Shown: positions 7,646-14,963 of the stretch, piece by piece
Position numbering within the stretch: the first letter of the stretch is position 1
Layout: each line of letters starts with the position of its first letter
Source of the DNA: Desulfomicrobium macestii
GTDB taxonomy: Bacteria > Desulfobacterota > Desulfovibrionia > Desulfovibrionales > Desulfomicrobiaceae
DNA: 64,000 bases
Reading direction: 5' to 3'
Assembly: GCF_014873765.1 (NCBI RefSeq)
Contig: NZ_JADBGG010000016.1
Coordinates: 1-64,000 of the forward strand
The notes under the pieces: model-generated
What the model was told of the DNA's origin: nothing
Databases searched by the model: none
Seen by the model: only the letters and a program-made list of their open reading frames with translations
Position numbers and translations under genes: made by a program

Positions 7646-8049
7646 AGCGCGAAGATTGGAAGAAGATTGAAGACAGGCTGCGCTTTCCAGGTGCCAAGAT
7701 GTCCCTGCGTGTGGATGGCAGGGACGTGGACCTGGCAGTCCGTACTGACAAAATGAAGATGGTCATCCTGGTGTTTGTTGATGGCTGGGCGAAAGGTGCG
7801 TGGCTTGATGTCACGAAACCCTGCCCGGAACAGGCTTACATGAGGCGTCACGAACGCTATCTCTGGCCAAAAAAAGAGCGGGATGGCGCCGCGAAGTTCG
7901 CAAAGCGCTTCGGAAAGCGTGAAGCAAAGAAGTATCTCGGGGATATAGATAAAAAATTCGTGTGTTTTTATCCGTACTTCCCATCAGTTCGCGCCGTCCG
8001 CACTCACTACGAAAAGACCTTCAAGTCCATCGAGCTGGTGGAAGCATGA
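7642..8049 (+). CDS. hypothetical phage protein, basic
   Basis: 135 residues beginning MKREDWKKIEDRLRFPGAKM; beta-rich N-terminal half (VDGRDVDLAV, MKMVILVFVDGW) and a Lys/Arg-rich C-terminal half. It resembles hypothetical proteins seen in accessory early regions of many phages, but I cannot assign a function. Overlaps both neighbours by four bases. Confidence 0.55.
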   Translation: MKREDWKKIEDRLRFPGAKMSLRVDGRDVDLAVRTDKMKMVILVFVDGWAKGAWLDVTKPCPEQAYMRRHERYLWPKKERDGAAKFAKRFGKREAKKYLGDIDKKFVCFYPYFPSVRAVRTHYEKTFKSIELVEA

Positions 8050-8627
8050 AAGCCACCTGCCCAGTCTGCGGGGGTTACGGCCCCCTGGAATCCTTCCTGG
8101 TGGACGACGATGCCAAGCGGGCCGTGGTAGCCGTCGGCAAGCTGCCCGGCGACCTGCCGCGCCTTTGCTGGGCGTACCTCGGGATGTTCCGCAAGCCAGC
8201 GTCCACCAGGGTTCTGACATGGGAGCGCGTGGGCCGGATCGTGGCGGAGCTCGCCGACCTGGTGGCCGAAAAGGACATGAGCTGGAAGAGCCAGCGCGTG
8301 GTTCCGAGCCGCCCGGAGTTCTGGGCTCAGGGCATCCAGGCGATGCTGGACCGGGACGCTCAGGGCAAGCTGGAACGGCCGCTGGATGGCCACAACTATC
8401 TGCGCGCTGTTGTTTACGAGATCGCAGAGAAGGCTTGGCATCAGGGCAACGTGAAGAAGGAAAACGAAGCGAAATTCAGGCCCCAGGAGCCGCAACAGCG
8501 CCGCCGGGACCCGGAGCATGACGACAAGCCCATCGTGCCCTTGTCCGAAGGGATCAAGGGATGGCGGGAAAGGCTTGGCGTTAGCAAAAAAGAAGGAGGC
8601 GACAATGGCAGAGCTGATATTGACTGA
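8046..8627 (+). CDS. hypothetical phage protein with CxxC N-terminus
   Basis: 193 residues from the ATG at 8046 (ATGA coupling). The N-terminus KATCPVCGGYGP has a single CxxC knuckle. The middle contains WERVGRIVAELADLVAEKDM and RPLDGHNYLRAVVYEIAEKAW, mostly helical, and the C-terminus is charged. This arrangement is frequent in phage proteins of unknown role near replication genes. One dispersed GTTTACG motif lies at 8412. Confidence 0.6.
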   Translation: MKATCPVCGGYGPLESFLVDDDAKRAVVAVGKLPGDLPRLCWAYLGMFRKPASTRVLTWERVGRIVAELADLVAEKDMSWKSQRVVPSRPEFWAQGIQAMLDRDAQGKLERPLDGHNYLRAVVYEIAEKAWHQGNVKKENEAKFRPQEPQQRRRDPEHDDKPIVPLSEGIKGWRERLGVSKKEGGDNGRADID

Positions 8628-8895
8628 CGAAGAGAAGGCAGCTGCTCTGTGGAGCGATCTTGATGATGCGGCGATCGGCAAGTTGGTGAAAAAGAGTATT
8701 GCGACGATTAGCACAGCTGCAGAACAGGCGGATCGTATCGTGATACAGGCGGCTGCGCTGTTAATCTGCTGCTGGGCACATGAGTGCAACGCCACCGACG
8801 TGAAGTTTGAGCTGGGCGGCGTTACGCAGGCAGGCCGTGATTTTGGGGATTGGGCCGTCGTTGTCACCAAAACACGTCAAGGAGAACAGCGATGA
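8605..8895 (+). CDS. small hypothetical phage protein
   Basis: 96 residues starting at 8605, chosen because AAGGAGG ends six bases before the ATG; the frame is open further upstream but that part overlaps the preceding gene. Predicted helical, with ILICCWAHECN in the middle. No family recognised. Confidence 0.6.
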   Translation: MAELILTDEEKAAALWSDLDDAAIGKLVKKSIATISTAAEQADRIVIQAAALLICCWAHECNATDVKFELGGVTQAGRDFGDWAVVVTKTRQGEQR

Positions 8896-9329
8896 ACACA
8901 ACCGACATGATCAACCACATCCGCGCCAACAAGCAACCCCTTAGCCAGCGTGTGCTGCAAGCCATTGCAGACCGTCTTGAAGAGCAGGATGCCTATCTTC
9001 GGTCAGCTCTTGGCACCTTGTCGACTCAGGAAGAGCAGCTTCGTGGCCTCGGGTCCGAGTTGGCCGAAAGCGAGCGCCACCGGCAGATCCTCACGACGCA
9101 GAACAAGGAACTGCTGGATGCGCGCAAGAATCTGGAAGCATTGGAAGCGGCGCTGGCCCCACTCCTGGCATGGGATAATGCTGAGCGCCGGACTTCAATC
9201 ATCATGGGGCCTGCCGAGCCCATGCTTGAAAGCCTTGGCTGCACTGTCGTGGCGGAAGACTTTGACCGCATCAGGGAGATTCTTTCGCACTATCGTGACG
9301 CCCATGCCGTGGAGTGTCGGCAGGCATGA
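8892..9329 (+). CDS. coiled-coil phage protein
   Basis: 145 residues from the ATG at 8892, with GGAGAACAGCG upstream. Residues about 28-90 form a long predicted coiled coil (LEEQDAYLRSALGTLSTQEE, then ELAESERHRQILTTQNKELL). Function unknown. Coupled to both neighbours by ATGA overlaps. Confidence 0.55.
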   Translation: MNTTDMINHIRANKQPLSQRVLQAIADRLEEQDAYLRSALGTLSTQEEQLRGLGSELAESERHRQILTTQNKELLDARKNLEALEAALAPLLAWDNAERRTSIIMGPAEPMLESLGCTVVAEDFDRIREILSHYRDAHAVECRQA

Positions 9330-9430
9330 GGGCGGTCTGTGTAATTATCGCCTTCATCTTGGCTTTGGAGCACAATGCCGCTTCGATTCTTTTCGTGTTT
9401 CTCGCCTTGTTCATGGGCGACCGAGTTTAG
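9326..9430 (+). CDS. 34-residue membrane microprotein (candidate)
   Basis: Begins at the ATG at 9326 that overlaps the preceding stop. The product (MRAVCVIIAFILALEHNAAS, then ILFVFLALFMGDRV) is almost wholly hydrophobic and would span the inner membrane once. The next gene starts 12 bases after its stop with GAGGAG in between. Support is gene packing and composition only. Confidence 0.4.
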   Translation: MRAVCVIIAFILALEHNAASILFVFLALFMGDRV

Positions 9431-9441
9431 AGGAGCTTTGC

Positions 9442-9867
9442 ATGGATAATCGCATTTTCACAGGCGGCTTTAGTGTAAGGATGGGCACGAAACGGACCCG
9501 CTTTGAACTGTCCCCGGCGGAGATCCACGGCGGCCCTGAGGGCCTTTTCCGTGTCCGTGTCGACCGTCGCTGGCATGACGGCCCCGAGGGTGAAGCGCTC
9601 TTTTTGGACCGAGACGGGCTTGCCCACCTGGTCGCCTCGGCTGCGCTGGGAGCAGTGGGTGTTCCGGCACCACGCCCAAGCCTTCGAAGAGGGGCCAGGG
9701 TCAGCGTGCGAATCGAGGATGAAGGGCGCGCCCGGGTCGAGGGTGGATTTACGGTTGGGCCGTTCATCCTGGCCCATGACGGCCGCTGGATGGTGCCTGT
9801 GACGGTCTACGGTGGAACGCGGTACGTCGCCGCTGAGGATATCGTTGCGAAGGAGGAAAGGCTGTGA
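9442..9867 (+). CDS. hypothetical phage protein
   Basis: 141 residues from the ATG at 9442 with GAGGAG upstream. Beta-rich, with alternating charged segments (RFELSPAEIHGGPEGLFRVR, VRIEDEGRARVEGGF). No family recognised. Its last codons overlap the GTG start of the next gene. Confidence 0.55.
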   Translation: MDNRIFTGGFSVRMGTKRTRFELSPAEIHGGPEGLFRVRVDRRWHDGPEGEALFLDRDGLAHLVASAALGAVGVPAPRPSLRRGARVSVRIEDEGRARVEGGFTVGPFILAHDGRWMVPVTVYGGTRYVAAEDIVAKEERL

Positions 9868-10658
9868 ACTGGAGAATTGTACCCTGGAACCCCAAGTACA
9901 AGCTGAGCGACACGGGGCGGATGATGGGGCCAATGGGCCTGTGCAAGCCATGGATCGGATCCGGCCTGCCGAGGGCGGCCAAGTACACGCTGTCCGGCAC
10001 GGGCGCGATTACCGTGCAGAGGGCGATGCTCAAGGTGTGGGACATCTCCCTGGAGCCGACGCGGGAATGGATCGTTGCGGTTTGCGCTGACGTCCGGGCG
10101 GACAAGGAAGAGCGCCGCGCCGCCGCGCGCCGGGCCGAAAAAGAGCGCCGCCAGGCGGGCGCGCCCAAGCCCGCCCCTGTGGCTGTCCCGTCGGTCGAGG
10201 AGTGGCGCGCGCTCCCGCAGGACGCACGCTATGAGCTCTCGAATCACGGGCGGCTTCGTGGCCCCAGGGGGCTGCGCAAGCCGTGCATTCCCGGTGGAAA
10301 GAACCCGTATTCCGCCCTCTACCCGGTCAGGCTCAAGAACGAAAACAGGATTACGGCCCTGATCATCAGGGTGGCGATGCTGCAGGTCTGGGGCGTCGAG
10401 CTCGTGCCGACTGGCGAGCTTATCTCCAGGTTCCGGGCTGAGGCCGAGGCGGAGAAGAAACTCAAGTGCCGCCCGAAGCTGAGGCTGGTCGAGCCGAAGA
10501 AGAAGGACACGGCGGCGAACAGAAACGTCCGCCACTGCGCGGACTGTGGCCGGGCCCTTTCTCCCGGGTACTGGAGGCGCTGCCCCGAGTGCTGGACAGC
10601 GGTCCGCAAGGGCCTGGATACGCCCCTTGAGGAGTACGGGACGGCAAGTAGAAGATGA
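9864..10658 (+). CDS. tandem NUMOD4-like protein with zinc ribbon
   Basis: 264 residues from a GTG start at 9864 with AGGAGG upstream. Two copies of a NUMOD4-like motif are visible: residues 3-60 (WRIVPWNPKYKLSDTGRMMG) and about 113-175 (EEWRALPQDARYELSNHGRL), each followed by a conserved ALIIRVAMLQVW-type helix. NUMOD4 is a DNA-binding module of HNH homing endonucleases. A C-terminal zinc ribbon (CADCGRAL ... CPECW) follows. No HNH or GIY-YIG nuclease motif is present, so this looks like a DNA-binding protein, not an enzyme. The linker between the modules is Arg/Ala-rich. Confidence 0.6.
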   Translation: MNWRIVPWNPKYKLSDTGRMMGPMGLCKPWIGSGLPRAAKYTLSGTGAITVQRAMLKVWDISLEPTREWIVAVCADVRADKEERRAAARRAEKERRQAGAPKPAPVAVPSVEEWRALPQDARYELSNHGRLRGPRGLRKPCIPGGKNPYSALYPVRLKNENRITALIIRVAMLQVWGVELVPTGELISRFRAEAEAEKKLKCRPKLRLVEPKKKDTAANRNVRHCADCGRALSPGYWRRCPECWTAVRKGLDTPLEEYGTASRR

Positions 10659-10726
10659 GCGAAACCTCCTGCGGGAGGTCGTCCGGGCGTGGCGGCCCGG
10701 GCCTGATGAGCAGCCGAGGAGTCAAG

Positions 10727-11269
10727 ATGACCGTTCTATCGATTTTCACCGGAAAGCCCGTGGACCCGGCGACGCTGGCCAAGGCCCCGGCCCGTAAACA
10801 GGACCCGGCCAAGGTCGCGCCCCGTAAACGCGGCGGGCTACAGCGCGAGAACCAAAAGGCGATGCTGGCCAAGGTGCATATCGCCAAGCAGCGCCTGGGG
10901 CTGGATGATGAGATCTACAGGGGTATCCTGTCGGAGCGCTTCGGCGTGGATTCGAGCAAGGATCTGGAAATGACCGGCCTGAACGATCTGCTTCTGCACC
11001 TTCAGCGCCTGGGCTTCCAGCCTACGCCGCGCCGCAAAAGCGCAGATCCCTATGACGTTGATGCGCAGATCCGCAAGATCGAGGCGCTGCTGTCAGAGAA
11101 GGGCCGCGTCGAAGGCACGGACGTCCCCTGGGGCTACGCCATGGCCATCTTGAAGCGTCAGACCGGCGGCAAGGTGAAGAGCTTTGAGGATGCTTCTGCC
11201 CTGGAGCTGCGCGGCGTGATCGTGGCCCTGATCCGGGACGCCCACAAGCACGGGCGGAGGGTGCAGTAA
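10727..11269 (+). CDS. Mu Gp16/GemA-like regulatory protein
   Basis: 180 residues from the ATG at 10727, preferred because GAGGAG lies five bases upstream; an ATG at 10655 overlapping the previous stop would add 24 residues. The region RENQKAMLAKVHIAKQRLGL ... SKDLEMTGLNDLLLHLQRLGF matches the Mu Gp16/GemA (DUF1018) domain. In Mu, GemA alters host gene expression and DNA topology. It sits just before the Mor gene, as in Mu. Two GTTTACG motifs lie at 10793 and 10823 in the basic N-terminal part. Confidence 0.82.
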   Translation: MTVLSIFTGKPVDPATLAKAPARKQDPAKVAPRKRGGLQRENQKAMLAKVHIAKQRLGLDDEIYRGILSERFGVDSSKDLEMTGLNDLLLHLQRLGFQPTPRRKSADPYDVDAQIRKIEALLSEKGRVEGTDVPWGYAMAILKRQTGGKVKSFEDASALELRGVIVALIRDAHKHGRRVQ

Positions 11270-11661
11270 TGTGGGTCAGCTATCCCGAGCTCGTGAGTAT
11301 TCTCGGTGACGACATGGCCCTGGTGCTGACCAGGGGCAAGGGCGGCATCAAGTTTTATGTCCCTCGCCAGGCGAGCCCGGACCACTGGCTGGCCAAGCTG
11401 GTCGGCGTGGACGGGATGGAGGCGCTTTGCGTGTCCTATCCTGGGGAAGATATCGTGGTCCCGAACGGCCGCCGCGAACACTGCAAGGCCAAGGTGCTGC
11501 AGCTGCTTGCCGAAGGGCTGACAAAGGCCGAGATAGCGGAACAATGCGGCGTTACGGACCGGTACGTGTACATCGTTTCCAGTGCGACGGCGGGGGCAAG
11601 GCAGTTGCCCTTGCCGATCAGATCGAAGGACCCTCTTGTCGATCACCCTGAAACGAAGTAA
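11269..11661 (+). CDS. Mor-family transcription activator
   Basis: 130 residues. The GGIKFYVPR strand and the C-terminal helix-turn-helix (GLTKAEIAEQCGVTDRYVYI, about residues 83-103) match the Mor/C activator family of Mu-like phages. The family binds as a dimer upstream of middle or late promoters and recruits RNA polymerase. It is the last gene before a terminator and the lysis genes, the position expected for the activator of the late operon. Starts at an ATG overlapping the preceding stop by one base (TAATG). Confidence 0.85.
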   Translation: MWVSYPELVSILGDDMALVLTRGKGGIKFYVPRQASPDHWLAKLVGVDGMEALCVSYPGEDIVVPNGRREHCKAKVLQLLAEGLTKAEIAEQCGVTDRYVYIVSSATAGARQLPLPIRSKDPLVDHPETK

Positions 11662-11716
11662 GCGATATTCAGAACAAGATCCCTTCACCCCGAAACATTT
11701 CGCCTTATCCCACAAG

Positions 11717-11755
11717 GCCCTCCAAGAGTATCACCAGCTCTAGGAGGGCTTTTTT
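11717..11755 (+). terminator. early-operon terminator overlapping a ribosome site
   Basis: GCCCTCC (11717-11723) pairs with GGAGGGC (11743-11749), extended inward by AGAG/CTCT, and is followed by six T. This is a standard rho-independent terminator closing the early transcript after the Mor gene. The 3' arm GGAGGG is also the ribosome site of the ATG at 11756. Confidence 0.85.
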
Positions 11756-12229
11756 ATGTTCAAGAATGCATTGAATTTTTTCCGGGATCTTGTGGCCCAG
11801 GGCATCGGCAGGATCAGGGACAAGGCCCTGGGCATTGTCCAGGGCTCTCTATTGCCGCTTGTGACCAAGAGCCTGGATGGCCTTTTGAGCACAACCAGGT
11901 TCCAGATCGTGTACTGCCTGATCGCTATCGTGGCCCTGTGTGGCGTGGTGTGGCTGTATAGCCCGCAGCAGCTCCCGGTGGTGCTCTACAAGCTTTTGCT
12001 GGCCCCGCTTGGTGGCGTCGTCGGCGGGTGCGTCTGGCTGGCCCTGGTGCCCATTGCGAACCCCTCGCGCTACCTGGCGACGGACTGGCGCGAGGATCCG
12101 GACGCGGACGTCAAGGGCGGAGCGGACTTTGAGATTGCCGACGGCTATGAGCGGATTTTCAGCGTGTGCGTGGTCTGCCTGGCCCTGGCCTTCACTATCG
12201 GCATGCTGGCCGTGGGGCTTGGGCTATGA
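11756..12229 (+). CDS. putative holin
   Basis: 157 residues with three hydrophobic segments at about 49-67, 73-96 and 136-155, and a charged cytoplasmic loop (NPSRYLATDWREDPDADVKG). Position directly before a transglycosylase and spanin genes supports a holin that permeabilises the inner membrane at lysis. It opens the late region right after the terminator, and overlaps the lysin start by four bases. Confidence 0.72.
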   Translation: MFKNALNFFRDLVAQGIGRIRDKALGIVQGSLLPLVTKSLDGLLSTTRFQIVYCLIAIVALCGVVWLYSPQQLPVVLYKLLLAPLGGVVGGCVWLALVPIANPSRYLATDWREDPDADVKGGADFEIADGYERIFSVCVVCLALAFTIGMLAVGLGL

Positions 12230-12861
12230 GGCCGAATTGGGGCCTGATGGCCGTCTTGGCCTTTTGCGCGCTCTTCTGGTGGGGGGTCTGGGAGGCCGTG
12301 GCCTCCCCTCTCATTCCCGCCCAGGCCAAACAGCACCGCGCCCTCCTCATTCGCGAGGCGAGGGCTCAGTGGGGGCTTGACGCCCCGGTAGCCACGTTCG
12401 CGGGCCAAATCCACCAAGAGTCCAGATGGAACGAGCGGGCCGTGTCGCCAGTGGGCGCGCAGGGCCTGGCTCAATTCATGCCTACTACATCGCGCTGGCT
12501 GCCCGAGGTCGCGCCGCAGACAGGGCAGCCTATGCCGTTCTCTGCCTCGTGGTCCATCAGGGCCATGATTGTTTACGACAAGTGGATCTGGAACAGGGTC
12601 CTGGCCGCCTCGGACTGTGACCGATGGGCGTTTACGCTTTCGGCATACAACGGGGGGCTGGGGTGGGTGCAGCGGGACCAACGCCTGGCCGCGTCCAGGA
12701 GGGCGAATCCGCTAAGCTGGAACGATGTTACCCGGTTCAACTCCGGGCGTTCCGCCGCGAATTTCAAAGAAAACAGGGGCTACCCAGAGCGGATCCTGAA
12801 CCGCTGGGGGCCCCTTTACCAAGCCGCCGGTTGGGGGCGTGGGGGCTGTGATGCTCGGTAG
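12226..12861 (+). CDS. lytic transglycosylase endolysin (SLT domain)
   Basis: 211 residues from the ATG at 12226. An N-terminal hydrophobic segment (residues 5-27) is a signal anchor, compatible with a SAR-type or exported lysin. The SLT domain follows with catalytic E65 (QIHQESRWN), then GAQGLAQFMP and LSAYNGGLGW, all hallmark motifs. It cleaves the glycan strands of peptidoglycan for lysis. Coupled to the holin and followed by spanins. Confidence 0.9.
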   Translation: MRPNWGLMAVLAFCALFWWGVWEAVASPLIPAQAKQHRALLIREARAQWGLDAPVATFAGQIHQESRWNERAVSPVGAQGLAQFMPTTSRWLPEVAPQTGQPMPFSASWSIRAMIVYDKWIWNRVLAASDCDRWAFTLSAYNGGLGWVQRDQRLAASRRANPLSWNDVTRFNSGRSAANFKENRGYPERILNRWGPLYQAAGWGRGGCDAR

Positions 12862-13297
12862 CCTGCTCCCTCTGGCCGGACGGCTCCTTGGCTCCACGTG
12901 GCTCTGGGTTGCCGTCCTTCTGCTTGTCAGCTTGGGGGCCGGGGCAGCCCTCTACGTCCAGGACTTGCGCCACGAGGCGGAGGTTTCGGCCCTTGGCGGA
13001 GAGCTCGCAGCCCAGGAAGTCCAGCACGCCGCGACCAGGTCGGAGCTTGCCGAGTCCAAAAGAGAGACGGCCGGGCTTCGGGTTGCCCTGGATCAGGCGC
13101 GAAACGCCACCGAGGCCCTACAGGACAATGTCCGGGCGGCGCTTGTCAGGGAGGCACAGGCCCGCGCCGATGCCGAGGCCAGGAAAGCAATCATTTCGGC
13201 CATGCGGACGCGCGAGCGCACGGAAGCAGAGGCCAGGGAGGTGGTGGATGATGCGACGCGTCACAGTGCTGCTACTCGCCTTAACCGTCCTTGGTAG
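12851..13297 (+). CDS. Rz-like inner-membrane spanin
   Basis: 148 residues from the ATG at 12851 (GTG at 12839 is possible). One N-terminal transmembrane segment (about 12-34) is followed by a long coiled coil (EVQHAATRSELAESKRETAG onward), the type II architecture of i-spanins. The o-spanin gene starts within its last 50 bases in another frame, the classic Rz/Rz1 nesting, so the pair would fuse inner and outer membrane in the last step of lysis. Confidence 0.78.
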   Translation: MLGSLLPLAGRLLGSTWLWVAVLLLVSLGAGAALYVQDLRHEAEVSALGGELAAQEVQHAATRSELAESKRETAGLRVALDQARNATEALQDNVRAALVREAQARADAEARKAIISAMRTRERTEAEAREVVDDATRHSAATRLNRPW

Positions 13298-13538
13298 TGC
13301 CGGGTGCGGGGCGAAGGCCCCTGTCGCTCCCGTTGTCGTGGCCTTGCCCGTGGCAGAGTGCCCGGCTCCATCCCGCCCGGCCATTCCGGCCCTGGACCCG
13401 GCCCTGCCGTTCGACCACGCGCTGTCCGTGGAAATTTTCTTGGAGCGAGACGACGTTTTTCGGTCGTACGCCAAGGCCCTGGAAGACTGCGTGAAGTGCT
13501 ACGGGGCCCAGTCTGGAGGCGATAGTGGACGAAATTGA
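13248..13538 (+). CDS. Rz1-like outer-membrane spanin lipoprotein
   Basis: 96 residues from the ATG at 13248 with AGGGAGG upstream. A signal peptide ends in GSAGC (Cys at residue 20), a slightly atypical lipobox with Ser at -3. The mature part is proline-rich (APVAPVVVALPVAECPAPSR), as usual for Rz1. It overlaps the i-spanin gene by 50 bases. Confidence 0.75.
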   Translation: MMRRVTVLLLALTVLGSAGCGAKAPVAPVVVALPVAECPAPSRPAIPALDPALPFDHALSVEIFLERDDVFRSYAKALEDCVKCYGAQSGGDSGRN

Positions 13539-13737
13539 CGCGGCCCAAAAGGCCGAGCGCCTATTCCGGGAAGGGGCGCTCGCGAGCATGAGGCGGCCGA
13601 AGGCAGCCGCCCGGGAGAGCCTGACCCACTGCGTGGATTGCGGGGAAGAGATCCCGGAGAAGAGGCGCCTGGCTATCCAGGGGTGCCGCCGCTGCCGGGA
13701 ATGCCAGGAAGAATTTGATAAGGAGGCACCTTGGTGA
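13525..13737 (+). CDS. TraR/DksA-like C4 zinc finger protein
   Basis: 70 residues from a GTG at 13525 with TGGAGG upstream. The zinc finger CVDCGEEIPEKRRLAI ... CRRCRECQ is that of the TraR/DksA family. Small members encoded by phages and plasmids bind the RNA polymerase secondary channel and mimic DksA plus ppGpp. It is a common resident between lysis and head genes in Mu-like phages. Confidence 0.85.
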   Translation: MDEIDAAQKAERLFREGALASMRRPKAAARESLTHCVDCGEEIPEKRRLAIQGCRRCRECQEEFDKEAPW

Positions 13738-14090
13738 TCGATTCAATTTTAAGTTGGGCCCCGCTCGTTTTGTCGGTTGTGCAGCTGCTCCTGGCCTGGG
13801 TGCTCTGGAGTATGCGCCAAGAGTTTGTCCGGCGTGTCGACTGTGGAAGGGAGCGGGACGGTATGGCGAAATGCCACATAGACTTGGCGCACAGGGTTGC
13901 GGCAGCTGAGGCGGACATTGGGAATATGCCCAGGCCTGCAGCATGGTCAAAAATGCAAGTGGCCATGGAAGAGGTTCGGGGCTCGAATAAAGTGCTACTC
14001 GCAAAACTTGAAGGTCAGAGCGAGATACTAAAGCGCATTGAGCATCCTGTGCAATTATTGATGGAGCACCATCTGAAGGGGGACAAGTGA
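13734..14090 (+). CDS. DUF2730-type (Mu Gp25-like) membrane coiled-coil protein
   Basis: 118 residues; the GTG at 13734 overlaps the preceding TGA and has AAGGAGG seven bases upstream. One N-terminal transmembrane segment (SWAPLVLSVVQLLLAWVLWS) is followed by a helical region. This matches DUF2730, found between the DksA-like protein and Gp26-like protein in Mu-like phages. Function unknown. Confidence 0.7.
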   Translation: MIDSILSWAPLVLSVVQLLLAWVLWSMRQEFVRRVDCGRERDGMAKCHIDLAHRVAAAEADIGNMPRPAAWSKMQVAMEEVRGSNKVLLAKLEGQSEILKRIEHPVQLLMEHHLKGDK

Positions 14091-14383
14091 GCTTCAAGAA
14101 TTTGATCACAGAGGATCGCCGCCTGGTCATTCTCCGTTTTCTGTCTGAGGATCCAGCATACCGGCTGAACACTTCTGTTTTGCGGGCCGCGCTTGATGCC
14201 TACGGGCATAGTGTGAGTCGCGACCAAGTGGACACAGAGGTGTGGTGGCTTGTGGAACAAGGTTTGGTGGAAACCGAGTCTGTCGGGCCGGTTCTGGTGG
14301 TAACATTAACCGCGCGAGGGCTTGACGTGGCTCAGGGCCGCGTTGCTGTGCCCGGCGTCAAGCGTCCCGGACCGAGGTCTTGA
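14087..14383 (+). CDS. Mu Gp26-like winged-helix protein
   Basis: 98 residues from a GTG at 14087 (GTGA overlap). The sequence RLVILRFLSEDPAYRLNTSVLRAAL ... VDTEVWWLVEQGLVETE ... LTARGLDVAQGR is a winged-helix domain conserved just upstream of the small terminase in Mu-like phages. Its role is not established. Confidence 0.75.
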   Translation: MSFKNLITEDRRLVILRFLSEDPAYRLNTSVLRAALDAYGHSVSRDQVDTEVWWLVEQGLVETESVGPVLVVTLTARGLDVAQGRVAVPGVKRPGPRS

Positions 14384-14384
14384 T

Positions 14385-14963
14385 ATGCCAAGAGTATCAA
14401 CAGTGAAGAGGCTCCCTCCTGAGATCCGCGAAGAGATTCATCGCCTGCTGGAATCCGGGCAAACACTGGACTCGATTGTTGAGCACTTGCGCTCGATGGG
14501 CGTGAGCGAGGTCAGTAGAAGCGCGCTTGGCCGGTACAAACAGAACTTTGAGCGCATTGTGGAGCGGGTCCGGCGGTCCAGGGAAATCGCCGATGCGCTG
14601 GTCCGGCGCTTTGGCAACGCGGATGAGAGCAAGAGCATGCGGGCGAATATCGAGATGATGCACGGCATCGTCTCGGAAATGCTCATGCAGATCGGAGACG
14701 TGGAGGATGGACAGGACGGCGGGAAGGCGGTGCTCTTGGAGCCGAAGGCGGCCCATGACCTGGCCAAGGCCCTAGATCACTTGGCGCGGGCGCGGAAGTT
14801 TGACCAGGAAGCGATTATCAAGATCCGCGCGGAAGTCGCCAAGGAAGCCGAAGAGAAGCTGGATAAGGCCGTGACCAAGGCCGCCGGGCAGGCGCAGCGA
14901 GAAAGCCTGTCCCCGGCTCAAATACTTGAGCGGGTCAAGGCCATTTACAGAGGCGAGGCGTAA
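14385..14963 (+). CDS. DUF3486 small terminase-like protein (Mu Gp27)
   Basis: 192 residues from the ATG at 14385. N-terminal helix-turn-helix (LPPEIREEIHRLLESGQTLD ... VSRSALGRYKQ) and a helical C-terminus match DUF3486, the Mu Gp27 family, directly upstream of the large terminase. It would recognise the phage end for packaging. One-base overlap (TAATG) with the large subunit. Confidence 0.85.
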   Translation: MPRVSTVKRLPPEIREEIHRLLESGQTLDSIVEHLRSMGVSEVSRSALGRYKQNFERIVERVRRSREIADALVRRFGNADESKSMRANIEMMHGIVSEMLMQIGDVEDGQDGGKAVLLEPKAAHDLAKALDHLARARKFDQEAIIKIRAEVAKEAEEKLDKAVTKAAGQAQRESLSPAQILERVKAIYRGEA

